DNA from: Arcuatula senhousia
Lineage: Eukaryota; Mollusca; Bivalvia; Mytilida; Mytilidae
Direction of reading: 5' to 3'
Assembly: GCA_963971305.1 (NCBI GenBank)
Contig: CAXARO010000133.1
Location: forward strand, 1 to 64,000
DNA length: 64,000 nucleotides
The translations under genes were made by a program, and so were the position numbers. Position 1 is the first letter of the stretch, and each line of letters starts with the position of its first letter. Under the pieces are notes generated by a model. That model saw only the letters and a list, made by a program, of their open reading frames with translations. It made no database searches and was not told where the DNA came from. This document shows positions 37,801 to 49,894 of this stretch, one piece after another.

Positions 37801-40229
37801 TAGATGCAAATTTGCTAGACAACAGCTTAGCCTACAGACAGAAATAAGTTTCACACCGGCCGATCTATTGTGTCATATGTATCATTAAGGTGGAATAGAA
37901 CCCTGTTCAATCTGAAATGTACCAAGGTTTTGTTTGACTACGACCTTCTAATTTATACTCTGTCAACTCCCCGCATTTATAGGGCCAAAGCCTCCATACA
38001 AATTTGCTAGACAACAGCTTACCCTATGGACAGAAATAGGGTTCAGTCCGGCCGATCTATTGTGTGATATGTATCGTTATGATGGAATGGAACCCTGTTC
38101 AATCTGAAATGTATCAAGGTTTTGGTTGACTACGAGCCTCTAATTTATACTGTGTCAACTCCCCGAACTTATAGGACCAAAGCCTGGATACAAATTTGCT
38201 ACACAACAGCTTAGCCTACATACAGAAATAAGTTTCAGACCGGCCGATCTATTGTGTCATATGTACCATGAAGGTGGGATAGAACCCTGTTGAATGTACA
38301 AAGGTTTATTTTGACTACTACCTTCTAATTTATACTCTGTCAACTTCCCGAACTTATAGGACCAAAGCCTGAATGCAAATTTGCTAGACAACAGCATAGC
38401 CTACAGACAGAAATAAGTTTCAGACCGGGCGATCTATTGTGTCATATGTATCATTAAGGTGGAATCGAACCCTGTTCAATCTGAAATGTACCAAGGTTTT
38501 GTTTGACTACGACCTTCTAATTTATACTCTGTCAACTTCCCGAACTTATAGGGCTAAAGCCTAGATGCAAATTTGCTAGACAACAGCTTAGCCTATAGAC
38601 AGAAATAAGTTTCAGACCGGCCGATCTATTGTGTCATATGTATCGTTAAGGTGGAATGGAAACCTGTTCAATCTGAAATGTACCAAGGTTTTGTTTGACT
38701 ACGACCTTCTAATTTATACTCTGTCAACTTCCCGAACTTATAGGGCTAAAGCCTAGATGCAAATTTGCCAGACAACAGCTTAGCCTATGGACAGAAATAA
38801 GTTTCAGACCGGCCGATCTATTGTGTCATATGTATCATTAAGGTGGAATAGAACCCTGTTGAATCTGAAATGTACCAAAGTTTTGGTTGACTCCGAGCCT
38901 CTGATTTATAATTTTAAAAACTCCCCGAACTTATAGGGCTAAAGCCTGGATGCAAATTTGCTAGACAACAGCTTAGCCTATGGACAGAAATAAGTTTCAG
39001 ACCGGCCGATCTATTTTGTCATATGTATCATTAAGGTGGAATAGAACCCTGTTCAATCTGAAACGTACCAAGGTTTTGTTTGACTACGACCTTCTAATTT
39101 ATACTGTGTCAACTCTCCGAACTTATAGGACCAAAGCCTAGATGCAAATTTGCTAGACAACAGCTTAGCGTATGGACAGAAATAAGTTTCAGACTGGCCG
39201 ATCTATTGTGTCATATGTATCATTAAGGTGGAATAGAACCCTGTTCAATCTGAAATGTACCAAGGTTTTGTTTGACTACGACCTTCTAATTTATACTCTG
39301 TCAACTTCCCGAACTTATAGGGCTAAAGCCTAGATGCAAATTTGCTAGACAACAGCTTAGCCTACAGACAGAAATAAGTTTCAGACCGGCCGATCTATTG
39401 TGTCATATGTATCATTAAGGTGGAATAGAACCCTGTTGAATCTGAAATGTACCAAAGTTTTGGTTGACTCCGAGCCTCTGATTTATACTTTTAAAAACTC
39501 CCCGAACTTATAGGGCTAAAGCCTGGATGCAAATTTGCTAGACAACAGCTTAGCGTATGGACAGAAATAAGTTTCAGACTGGCCGATCTATTGTGTCATA
39601 TGTATCATTAAGGTGGAATAGAACCCTGTTCAATCTGAAATGTACCAAGGTTTTGTTTGACTACGACCTTCTAATTTATACTCTGTCAACTCCCCGCATT
39701 TATAGGGCCAAAGCCTCCATACAAATTTGCTAGACAACAGCTTACCCTATGGACAGAAATAGGGTTCAGTGCGGCCGATCTATTGTGTGATATGTATCGT
39801 TATGATGGAATGGAACCCTGTTCAATCTGAAATGTATCAAGGTTTTGGTTGACTACGAGCCTCTAATTTATACTGTGTCAACTCCCCGAACTTATAGGAC
39901 CAAAGCCTGGATACAAATTTGCTACACAACAGCTTAGCCTACATACAGAAATAAGTTTCAGACCGGCCGATCTATTGTGTCATATGTACCATGAAGGTGG
40001 GATAGAACCCTGTTGAATGTACAAAGGTTTTTTTTTTACTACTACCTTCTAATTTATACTCTGTCAACTTCCCGAACTTATAGGACCAAAGCCTGAATGC
40101 AAATTTGCTAGACAACAGCATAGCCTACAGACAGAAATAAGTTTCAGACCGGGCGATCTATTGTGTCATATGTATCATTAAGGTGGAATAGAACCCTGTT
40201 CAATCTGAAATGTACCAAGGTTTTGTTTG
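19801..40229 (+). repeat. Second satellite domain: mixed 5/7-mer higher-order structure
   Basis: The marker monomer gttatgatggaatgg recurs at spacings near 960 (5 monomers) and 1,340 (7 monomers). Larger duplications are shown by shared rare variants. 21.45-26.25 kb matches 29.1-33.9 kb at an offset near 7.66 kb (ccatgaacgtggg at about 21981 and 29647; gaaaggtacc at about 22590 and 30247). 30.9-33.85 kb matches 33.95-36.9 kb at an offset near 3.07 kb. 26.15-27.5 kb matches 27.5-28.8 kb at about 1,345 bp (tttgcaagacaac in both). Confidence 0.85.
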
Positions 40230-43200
40230 TGTCATAGTACCTTTATTGTTCCAGGATAAATCGTGTAACTCTGATAGGTGGACACTGGGATCATGTCTTT
40301 GTGTCATAGTACCTTTATTCTTCCAGGAAAAATCGACTAACTCTGATAGATGGACACTGGAATCATGTCTTTGTGTCATAGTACCTCTATTGTCTCGGGA
40401 TAAATCGTCTAACTCTGATAGGTGGACACTGGGATCTGGTCTTTGTGTCATAGTACCTTTATTGTCTCGGGATAAATCGTCTAACTCTGATAGGTGGACA
40501 CTGGGATCTGGTCTTTGTGTCATAGTACCTTTATTGTTCCAGGATAAATCGTCTAACTCTGATAGATGCACACTGGGATCATGTCTTTGTGTCATAGTAC
40601 CTTTATTGTTCCAGGATAAATCGTGTAGCTCTGATAGATGGACACTGGGATCATGTCTTTGTGTCATAGTACCTTTATTGTTCCAGGCTAAATCGTCTAA
40701 CTCTGATAGGTAGACACTGGGATCATGTCTTTGTGTCATAGTACCTTTATTGTTCAGGATAAATCGTCTAACTCTGATAGATGGACACTGGGATCATGTC
40801 TTTGTGTCATAGTACCTTTATTGTTCCAGGATAAATCGTCTAACTCTGATAGGTGGACACTGGAATCATGTCTTTGTGTCAAACTACCTTTATTATCTCA
40901 GGATAAATCGTCTAACCCTGATAGATGGACACTGGGATCATGTCTTTGTGTCATAGTACCTTTATTGTCCCAGGATAAATCGTCTTACTTTGATAGATGG
41001 ACACTGGGATCATGTCTTTGTGTCATAGTACCTTTATTGTTCCAGGATAAATCGTCTAACTCTGATAGGTGAACACTGGAATCATGTCTTTGTGTCAAAG
41101 TACCTTTATTGTCTCAGGATAAATCGTCTAACCCTGATAGATGGACACTGGGATCATGTCTTTGTGTCATAGTACCTTTATTGTCCCAGGATAAATCGTC
41201 TTACTCTGATAGGTGGACACTGGAATCATGTCTTTGTGTCAAAGTACCTTTATTATCTCAGGATAAATCGTCTAACCCTGATAGATGGACACTGGGATCA
41301 TGTCTTTGTGTCATAGTACCTTTATTGTCCCAGGATAAATCGTCTTACTCTGATAGATGGACACTGGAATCATGTCTTTGTGTCATAGTACCTTTATTGT
41401 TCCAGGATAAATCGTCTAACTCTGATAGGTGGACACCGGAATCATGTCTTTGTGTCATAGTACCTTTATTGTTCCAGGATAAATCGTCTAACTCTGATAG
41501 GTGGACACTGGGATCATGTCTTTGTGTCATAGTACCTTTATTCTTCCAGGATAAATCGACTAACTCTGATAGATGGACACTGGAATCATGTCTTTGTGTC
41601 ATAGTACCTCTATTGTCTCGGGATAAATCGTCTAACTCTGATAGGTGGACACTGGGATCTGGTCTTTGTGTCATAGTACCTTTATTGTCTCGGGATAAAT
41701 CGTCTAACTCTGATAGATGGACACTGGGATCTGGTCTTTGTGTCATAGTACCTTTATTGTTCCAGGATAAATCGTCTGACTCTGATAGGTGGACACTGAA
41801 ATCATGTCTTTGTGTCATAGTACCTTTATTGTTCCAGGATAAATCGTGTAGCTCTGATAGATGGACACTGGGATCATGTCTTTGTGTCATAGTACCTTTA
41901 TTGTTCCAGGATAAATCGTCTAACTCTGATAGATGGACACTGGAATCATGTCTTTGTGTCATAGTACCTTTATTGTTCCAGGATAAATCGTCTAGCTCTG
42001 ATAGGTGGAAACTGGTATCATGTCTTTGTGTCATAGTACCTTTATTGTAGCAGGATAAATTGTATAACTCTGATAGATGCACACTAGAATCATGTCTTTG
42101 TGTCATAGTACCTTTACTGTTCCAGGATAAATCGTATAACTCTGTTAGGTGGACACTGGGATCATGTCTTTGTGTCATAGTACCTTTATTGTTCCAGGCT
42201 AAATCGTCTAACTCTGATAGGTAGACACTGGGATCATGTCTTTGTGTCATAGTACCTTTATTGTTCAGAATAAATCGTCTAACTCTGATAGATGGACACT
42301 GGGATCATGTCTTTGTGTCATAGTACCTTTATTGTTCCAGGATAAATCGTCTAACTCTGATAGGTGGACACTGGAATCATGTCTTTGTGTCAAAGTACCT
42401 TTATTGTCTCAGGATAAATCGTCTAACCCTGATAGATGGACACTGGGATCATGTCTTTGTGTCATAGTACCTTTATTGTCCCAGGATAAATCGTCTTACT
42501 CTGATAGATGGACACTGGGATCATGTCTTTGTGTCATAGTACCTTTATTGTTCCAGGATAAATCGTCTAACTCTGATACATGGACACTGGAATCATGTCT
42601 TTGTGTCATAGTACCTTTATTGTTCCAGGATAAATCGTCTAACTCTGATAGGTGGACACTGGAATCATGTCTTTGTGTCATAGTACCTTTATTGTTCCAG
42701 GATAAATCGTCTAACTCTGATAGGTGGACACTGGGATCATGTCTTTGTGTCATAGTACCTTTATTCTTCCAGGATAAATCGACTAACTCTGATAGATGGA
42801 CACTGGAATCATGTCTTTGTGTCATAGTACCTCTATTGTCTCGGGATAAATCGTCTAACTCTGATAGATGGACACTGGAATCATGTCTTTGTGTCATAGT
42901 ACCTCTATTGTCTCGGGATAAATCGTCTAACTCTGATAGGTGGACACTGGAATCATGTCTTTGTGTCATAGTTCCTTTAGTGTTCCAGGATAAATCGGTC
43001 TAACTCTGATAGGTGGACACTGAGATGATGTCTTTGTGTCAAAGTACCTTTATTGTTCCAGGATAAATCGTCTAACTCTGATAGATGGACACTGGGATCA
43101 TGTCTTTGTGTCATAGTACCTTTATTGTTCCAGGATAAATCGTCTAACTCTGATACATGGACACTGGAATCATGTCTTTGTGTCATAGTACCTTTATTGT

Positions 43201-44592
43201 TCCAGGATAAATCGTCTAACTCTGATAGGTGGACACTGGAATCATGTCTTTGTGTCATAGCACCTTTATTGTTCCAGGATAAATCGTCTAACTCTGATAG
43301 GTGGACACTGAGATCATGTCTTTGTGTCATAGTACCTTTATTGTCCCAGGATAAATCGTCTAACTCTGATAGATGGACACTGGAATCATGTCTTTGTGTC
43401 ATAGTACCTTTATTGTCTCGGGATAAATCGTCTAACTCTGATAAGTGGACACTGGGATCTGGTCTTTGTGTCATAGTACCTTTATTGTTCCAGGATAAAT
43501 CGTCTAACTCTGATAGGTGGACACTGAAATCATGTCTTTGTGTCATAGTACCTTTATTGTTCCAGGATAAATCGTCTACCTCTGATAGATGGACACTGGG
43601 ATCATGTCTTTGTGTCATAGTACCTTTATTGTTCCATGATAAATCGTCTAACTCTGATAGGTGGACACTGGGATCATGTCTTTGTGTCATAGTACCTTTA
43701 TTGTTCCAGGCTAAATCGTCTAACTCTGATAGGTAAGACACTGGGATCATGTCTTTGTGTCATAGTACCTTTATTGTTCAGAATAAATCGTCTAACTCTG
43801 ATAGGTGGACACTGGGATCATGTCTTTGTGTCATAGTACCTTTATTGTTCCAGGATAAATCGTCTAACTCTGATAGGTGGACACTGGAATCATGTCTTTG
43901 TGTCAAAGTACCTTTATTGTCTCAGGATAAATCGTCTAACCCTGATAGATGGACACTGGGATCATGTCTTTGTGTCATAGTACCTTTATTGTCCCAGGAT
44001 AAATCGTCTTACTCTGATAGATGGACACTGGGATCATGTCTTTGTGTCATAGTACCTTTATTGTTCCAGGATAAATCGTCTAACTCTGATACATGGACAC
44101 TGGAATCATGTCTTTGTGTCATAGTACCTTTATTGTTCCAGGATAAATCGTCTAACTCTGATAGGTGGACACTGGAATCATGTCTTTGTGTCATAGTACC
44201 TTTATTGTTCCAGGATAAATCGTCTAACTCTGATAGGTGGACACTGGGATCATGTCTTTGTGTCATAGTACATTTATTCTTCCAGGATAAATCGACTAAC
44301 TCTGATAGATGGACACTGGAATCATGTCTTTGTGTCATAGTACCTCTATTGTCTCGGGATAAATCGTCTAACTCTGATAGGTGGACACTGGGATCATGTC
44401 TTTGTGTCATAGTACCTTTATTGTTCCAGGATATATCGTCTAACTCTGATAGGTGGACACTGGAATCATGTCTTTGTGTCATAGTTCCTTTAGTGTTCCA
44501 GGATAAATCGTCTAACTCTGATAGGTGGACACTGAGATGATGTTTTTGTGTCAAAGTACCTTTATTCTTCCAGGATAAATCGTCTAACTCTA
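40226..44592 (-). repeat. 72 bp satellite array, open in frame on both strands
   Basis: There are about 60 tandem units of 72 bp (tttgtgtcatagtaccttta ... ggtggacactgggatcatgtc). Because 72 is divisible by 3, each strand shows long ORFs of a 24-residue repeat. The minus strand reads MTQRHDPSVHLSELDD then LSWNNKGT; the plus strand reads VIVPLLFQDKSSNSDRWTL. Minus ORFs span 40200-40739, 41345-42250, 42496-42969, 42977-43750 and 44009-44554. The breaks between minus ORFs include fixed one-base indels (ttgttcag for ttgttccag near 40750, 42261 and 43774; an extra g near 42995). These frameshifts, the lack of flanking exon signals and the plus-strand openness argue for a non-coding satellite. A secreted or structural repeat protein on the minus strand is not fully excluded. 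Confidence 0.9.
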
Positions 44593-45886
44593 ATTGGAAA
44601 TGGGCATTTCAAAACGACAAGTCCAAATGTATTTCGATAAGTTACGGCAGTGTGATTTCTTGTATGTATAACATCCTAAAATACCTCTCTTACAATTTGT
44701 AACAGTAGTTTTAGTAAAAATGTCTTTCAAACTGGGAAGAAAAGGGTTAACTTGGTAATTAGACGCCCTTGACTATAATACAATGAATTTTTTTTCACCA
44801 ATGTTGTTGTTTTGTCTTTCAAAAGCTAACAGACTTATATACTTTTTCCTTGAAAGTAGATAGTGTGGCGAATTTTATCACTGTTCAAAATATACCGTCA
44901 TGCGGCATTCATGGTTTTGAATGCCAACAGTGCTGAACTATGCTAAATCCTCAGTAACACCCTACCAATTTGATCGCTCTGTAAAGAATTCATTTTTCCA
45001 TTCATCAATTTTGCATTATTTTTCTCACCCCATCTACCAATCTGGATACCCCCGGATTTACTGTGATAGTGAAAACTCTCCCCAAAAGAGGCCGAGCTTG
45101 TTTTGACTGACCATTAGTGAAGTAAAACCAATAGGATCGATGATGTCCAAAAATGTGGATACTTTGATCTTGAGAAGGATTCAGAATCAAAATTGACTTT
45201 ATAATTAATAGTTTGCTTACAAATGATTAACAGATTACACTTGTAAACTTATAATTCTTGGTCTTGCACTTTAAGCATATGCATGTATAATGTACTTCAC
45301 AAAAAAGTTCATCTGATTAATTGAACAATACTTTATTTTATGTCTTCTTTAACTTTGAGTCAACTGTCTATAAATCCACAGTACGTACTGGGACCTACGA
45401 GACAATTTTGTAATAGTACTGGTACGCAAAAAAATCTTGATACCCAATTAATCTAAAATCATGGGAGTATCAGATTTTTAAATACTCAATAACAATTCAG
45501 TATACCCATTTGTTTAGAAAAGAAGGGCGTACAATACCCAATGCACCCAATGCTTTTCTGGAACACTGTAATATGCTTTATTTATAGAGGGTTACACAGT
45601 TAGCAATACAACTAATCTTCCCTGGGCCCTCATACAAAAATTACAAAATAAGCAATATATAAAGTATCTGACATAAACTAAAAAAATACAATATATAAAA
45701 ACTACCTTCATTATACATTATGCGGCAAAATTCATTTTTTTGTTATGGTTTTTGACTAATAACTTGGAAACCATAATAGAATGTCAAGGGCTACACCTCA
45801 TTTAATTAGACCAGAGTCATCCAGCAAATCATCTTCAGTGGATGATTCATCATGCAGAAATTTCTTAACTCTCATTGGGCTTACTT
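44593..45886. other. No gene recognised
   Basis: AT-rich single-copy-looking sequence. Overlapping 61 aa ORFs at 44921-45106 and 45005-45190 show no motif. Confidence 0.55.
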
Positions 45887-45924
45887 AAGTCAGGTGAGTG
45901 ATACAGGCTGACCTGAGCCTCTAG
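45887..45924 (+). mobile_element. Helitron-like 3' end: hairpin plus CTAG
   Basis: tcaggtgagtgatacaggctg ends in an imperfect AGGCT...AGCCT hairpin (45905-45920), immediately followed by CTAG and then T. It closely matches the end at 46264-46299. Confidence 0.5.
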
Positions 45925-46139
45925 TCTTATGTTGCATGTTTTGTGTTAAAAATTGAACCTTTGTCAATTTTTCCAAATCATGCAAATTTTCAAATGTTTT
46001 TTTTCAGAGAAAAAGAAGCAATTTTATATATCCCGATATTAAGAAATAACATGTAAGTATGTTGTGTTACATAGCTATTAATGTTAATAAATACTATAGT
46101 TGACTGTAGTTTTAACACAGGAGTATATGGGAAAAATGT
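45925..46139. other. No gene recognised
   Basis: AT-rich spacer between repeats; nothing supportable seen. Confidence 0.5.
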
Positions 46140-46299
46140 TTTAAAAATCTTCTTCTCTGAAACTACTTGGCTTATTAGGACAAAACTTTGATGGAATGGT
46201 CCTTAGGTGGTCCCCTCTCAGAATTATGTCTGGGCAAGTTGATTCATAAGTGGACAAATTTATGTCAGGTGAGCGATACAGGCTCTCCAGAGCCTCTAG
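46140..46299 (+). mobile_element. Truncated dispersed repeat with hairpin + CTAG end
   Basis: aaatcttcttctctgaaact, gatggaatggtccttaggtg and cagaattatgtc match the right half of the repeat at 46863-47180. It continues to gtcaggtgagcgatac, a perfect hairpin AGGCTCT-CC-AGAGCCT (46280-46295) and CTAG (46296-46299), followed by T. This resembles a Helitron right end. Confidence 0.6.
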
Positions 46300-46310
46300 T
46301 TTTGTTTTTC

Positions 46311-46485
46311 GTTAGATTTGGATGGGATTTTTTTCATTGGATTCCTCTTTAAAAGAGCTTTCGGTAGTATGTCAATGGTTTTGACATAGCTTTTACTGTT
46401 TCCGAGATATAAGGGGTCGAAAAGCCCTGTCTCAATGAGCGGGGTATGAAAGTCTGCCATTCGGCGACAGCTCTTGTTTAAAATG
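46311..46485 (-). mobile_element. Single core copy of the element-3 family, reversed
   Basis: The reverse complement aligns with the cores at 4116-4740. Shared phrases include gggatttttttc-ttggattcct, agtagtatgtcaa, gttttgacatagct-ttac-gttt and gagatataaggggtcgaaa. It ends at gcgacagctcttgttt. It shows that family in a second site and orientation. Confidence 0.6.
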
Positions 46486-46862
46486 TTTATTCATTTGAGA
46501 TCTGCTTTATTTGATATGTTTTGTTTCTTTTATTTTAGGAAAGAAAGTAAAAGAAACAAAGATAGATGTCAGCAGTAAATGAAAAAAGAAGAGGATCAAA
46601 TAACAGAATCAAACATGCTTATATTTATTTTAGAATTTAGTCAGAATGACCATTGTATTCATTAGCTCACTGTGCACATAGGCCATTTAAGATATGTTGC
46701 ATATAATTATCTGTTGTTCATCTGTTACTTTTTTCAACTTCAGTTTTTTTCTGAAAAGGTTATACCAATTGAACTCAGACTTATGACTAGCTGCATTGTT
46801 TTTGGTCGTTTTAACTCATTTCCTTTCTTTTTCATATTTATGACTGGTCATTTACCGTTTTT
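46486..46862. other. No gene recognised
   Basis: AT-rich. The 188 aa plus-strand ORF at 46672-47238 starts here but runs through the following dispersed repeat and shows no domain. Confidence 0.6.
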
Positions 46863-47180
46863 AGCTCACCTGCTATTGCAGGGTGAGCTATTGCTACCAC
46901 TGGGCGTCCGTCGTCATCCGTCGTTAGCTTTTCGCATTTTAATAAACTCCTCTGAAACCACTGGGCCAATCTGGACCAAACTTGGCAGGAATGATCCTTG
47001 GGTGGTCCCCTTTCAGAATTATGTCCGACGACCCCTCCCGCTAACCAAGATGGCTGCCGTTGCTAAAAATAGAAAATTTCGGCAAAAAATCATAAAAAAA
47101 TCTTCTTCTCTGAAACTGCTCGGTCTATTGGGACCAAACTTTAATGGAATGGTCCTTAGGTGGTCCCCTTTCAGAATTGT
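46863..47180 (+). mobile_element. Dispersed repeat with AGCTCACC hairpin start
   Basis: It opens with a hairpin, AGCTCACC-TGC-TATT-GCA-G-GGTGAGCT (46863-46889). This is followed by gggcgtccgtcgtcatccg and two diverged modules of about 150 bp, each with ctgaaac, gaccaaact, gaatggtcctta/gaatgatccttg and ggtggtcccctttcag. This is the style of a very common bivalve interspersed repeat (from memory). It joins the next tandem array directly. Confidence 0.7.
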
Positions 47181-47837
47181 GTTTTGTTCTCCAGTCCTTT
47201 GTGTATATTATATGTTGATAGGACTGTCCGTCAATTGAATTATTTAATTGAATATAAAAGACATGCCTTTATCCCGGGCCTTTATCAAACAAGTACTGTA
47301 AAACACCAAAGAAAAGTGTCTATTGAGTAATGTTTTGTTCTCCAGTCCTTTGTGTATATTATATGTGGATATAACTGTCCGTCAATGAAATTATATAAAA
47401 GACATGCCTTTATCCCGGGCCTTTATCAAACAAATACTGTAAAACACCAAAGGAAAGTGTGTCTATTGGGTAATGTTTTGTTCTCCAGTACTTTGTGTAT
47501 ATTATATGTGGATAGGACTGTCCGTCAATGTAATTATATAAAAGACATGCCTTTATCAAACAAATACGGTAAAACACCAAAGAAAAGTATCTATTGGTTA
47601 ATGTTTTGTTCTCCAGTTCTTTGTGTTTATTATATGTGTATAGGACTGTCCGTCAATTGAATTATATAAAAGCCTTTATCAAACAAATACTGTACAACAC
47701 CAAAGAAAAGTATCTATTGGTTAATGTTTTGTTCTCCAGTCCTATGTGTATATTATATGTGGATAGAACTGTCCGTCAATGAAATTATATAAAAGACATG
47801 CCTTTATCAAACAAATACTGTAAAACACCAAAGAAAA

Positions 47838-48342
47838 CACAGCGTGGGAACGAATATCTATAAGGAGCGATAATTACGGGGTCAAATCTGGAATTCGAGC
47901 AAGTGACTATACAGTACAATTTACAAAAACGCAAAGTGCACAAAAATGACATAATACAGTACAATTTACAAAAGAATGCACGCATCCAAATATGAATGCA
48001 AATAATTACTGGACATGTATCTCGTGACTTTGGTGTAGGATCTACACTCATATTCTCTATGGCTTGTACATAATCTTAACTGATCCAGACAGCTTCCTGG
48101 ATCACCAATGTTTTTTTTTTCTTCTCGGGAACGGTTGTATGATGCGATTTCCCAACATTTTGATTGAACTTTTTGGCATCATGAAAAGGTGAATCTGTAC
48201 AGTGATTATGCGCTTCTGATGTCAAGTTAGCGATTTTCATTATTTCTTGCATTTGAAATTTTCATCTGTACAGTCACTTGCTCTAATTCCAGATTTGACC
48301 CCGTAATTATCGATCCTTATGAATATCCATTCCCACACTGTG
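47838..48342. mobile_element. Transib/RAG-like MITE, copy 1, 5 bp target duplication
   Basis: The inverted termini are about 77 bp (47838-47914 and 48266-48342). The left end reads CACAGCGTGGGAACG; the right end read inward is CACAGTGTGGGAATGG. GAAAA stands on both sides (47833-47837, 48343-48347). Removing the element plus one GAAAA restores the normal unit text accaaagaaaagtat. A 5 bp duplication with CAC(A/T)(A/G)TG termini is the signature of Transib and RAG-like transposons. There is no transposase; the 88 aa minus ORF is not one. Confidence 0.8.
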
Positions 48343-49398
48343 GAAAAGTATATATTGGGTAATGTTTTGCTCTCCAGTCCTATGTGTATATTATATGTGG
48401 ATAGGACTGTCCGTCAATTGAATCATATAAAAGACATGCCTTTATCAAACAAATACTGTACAACACCAAAGAAAAGTATATATTGGTTAATGTTTTGTTC
48501 TCCAGTCCTTTGTGTATATTATATGTGAATAGGACTGTTCATCAATAAAATTATATAAAAGACATGCCTTTATCCCGGGCCTTTATCAAACAAATACAGT
48601 AAAACACAAAAGAAAAGTATATATTGGGTAATGTTTTGATCACCAGACCTTTGTGTATATTATATTTGGATAGGACTGTCCGTCAATTGAATTATATAAA
48701 AGACATGCCTTTATCAAACAAATACTGTAAAACACCAAAGAAAAGTATCTATTGGGTAATGTTTTGCTCTCCAGTCCTATGCGTATATTATATGTGAATA
48801 GGACTGTTCATCAATGTAATTATATAAAAGACATGCCTTTATCAAACAAATACGGTAAAACACCAAAGAAAAGTATCTATTTGTTAATGTTTTGTTCTCC
48901 AGTCCTTTGTGTATATTATATGTGGATAGGACTGTTCATCAATAAAATTATATAAAAGACATGCCTTTATCCCGGGCCTTTATCAAACAAATACTGTAAA
49001 ACACAAAAGAAAAGTATCTATTGGGTAATGTTTTGTTCTCCAGTCCTTTGTGTATATTATATGTGGATAGGACTGTCCGTCAATGTAATTATATAAAAGA
49101 CATGCCTTTATCAAACAAATACGGTAAAACACCAAAGAAAAGTATCTATTGGTTAATGTTTTGTTCTCCAGTCCTTTGTGTAAATTATATGTGTATAGGA
49201 CTGTCCGTCAATTGAATTATATAAAAGCCTTTATCAAAGTTTAACAAATACTGTACAACATCAAAGAAAAGTATCTATTGGTTAATGTTTTGTTCTCCAG
49301 TCCTATGTGTATATTATATGTGGATAGAACTGTCCGTCAATGAAATTATATAAAAGACATGCCTTTATCAAAAAAATACTGTAAAACACCAAAGAAAA

Positions 49399-49894
49399 CA
49401 CAGTGTGGGAACGAATATCTATAAGGAGCGATAATTACGGGGTCAAATCTGGAATTCGAGCAAGTGACTATACAGTACAATTTACAAAAACGCGAAGTGC
49501 ACGAAAATGACACAATATACGCGTCCACATATGAATGCACGCATCCAAATATGAATGCAAATAATTACTGGACATGTATCTCGTGACTTTGGTGTAGAAC
49601 TACACTCATATTCTCTATGGTTTGTACATAATCTTAACTGATCCAGACAGCTTCCTGGATCACCAATGTTTTTTTTCTTCTCGGGAACAGTTGTATGATG
49701 CGATTTCCCAACATTTTGATTGAACTTTTTGGCATCATGAAAAGGTGAATCTGTACAGTGATTATGCGCTTCTGATGTTTAGCGATTTTCATTATTTCTT
49801 GCATTTAAAATTTTCATCTGTACAGTCACTTGCTCTAATTCCAGATTTGACCCCGTAATTATCGATCCTTATGAATATCCGTTCCCACACTGTG
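49399..49894. mobile_element. Transib/RAG-like MITE, copy 2, 5 bp target duplication
   Basis: It has the same design as copy 1. Here both ends begin CACAGTGTGGGAA (TIRs 49399-49475 and 49818-49894), with GAAAA at 49394-49398 and 49895-49899. It differs from copy 1 by small internal changes around 49501-49530 and near 49780. The identical insertion point shows it was carried along by tandem duplication and is not a second insertion. Confidence 0.8.

Larger units (their letters stand above)
10134..40229 (+). repeat. ~192 bp satellite array (about 155 monomers)
   Basis: This is a continuous head-to-tail array with one orientation throughout. Successive gctagacaacagctta landmarks at 21145, 21337, 21529 and 21721 are exactly 192 bp apart. 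Landmarks in order within each monomer are gacaacagctta, gacagaaataagtttcagac, cggccgatctattgtgtc, aggtggaatagaaccctg, ctgaaatgtaccaaggtttt, gactacgacctt and cgaacttatagggc. Monomers fall into variant classes (for example gttatgatggaatggaaccc, ctgatttatacttttaaaaa, accatgaaggtgggatag). The few ORFs (71-77 aa) are chance. The size, homogeneity and higher-order structure fit a centromeric or heterochromatic satellite. That role is inference. Confidence 0.97.

Noticed and set aside
10134..40229. CENP-B box or telomeric repeat in the satellite
   Set aside because: No TTCG....CGGGA-like box and no TTAGGG tract was seen in the monomers.
41109..42050. 313-codon plus-strand ORF of a 24-residue repeat (CVIVPLLFQDKSS type)
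   Set aside because: It exists because the satellite unit is 72 bp. The plus frame is broken by TAG in several units and by fixed one-base indels, and there is no start, signal or flanking exon evidence.
10134..44592. CRISPR array
   Set aside because: Repeats are long, contiguous and spacer-free, in a eukaryotic context. They are satellites.
46672..47238. 188-codon ORF
   Set aside because: It runs across an AT-rich spacer and into a dispersed repeat with no domain. Its hydrophobic start is T-rich DNA read through.
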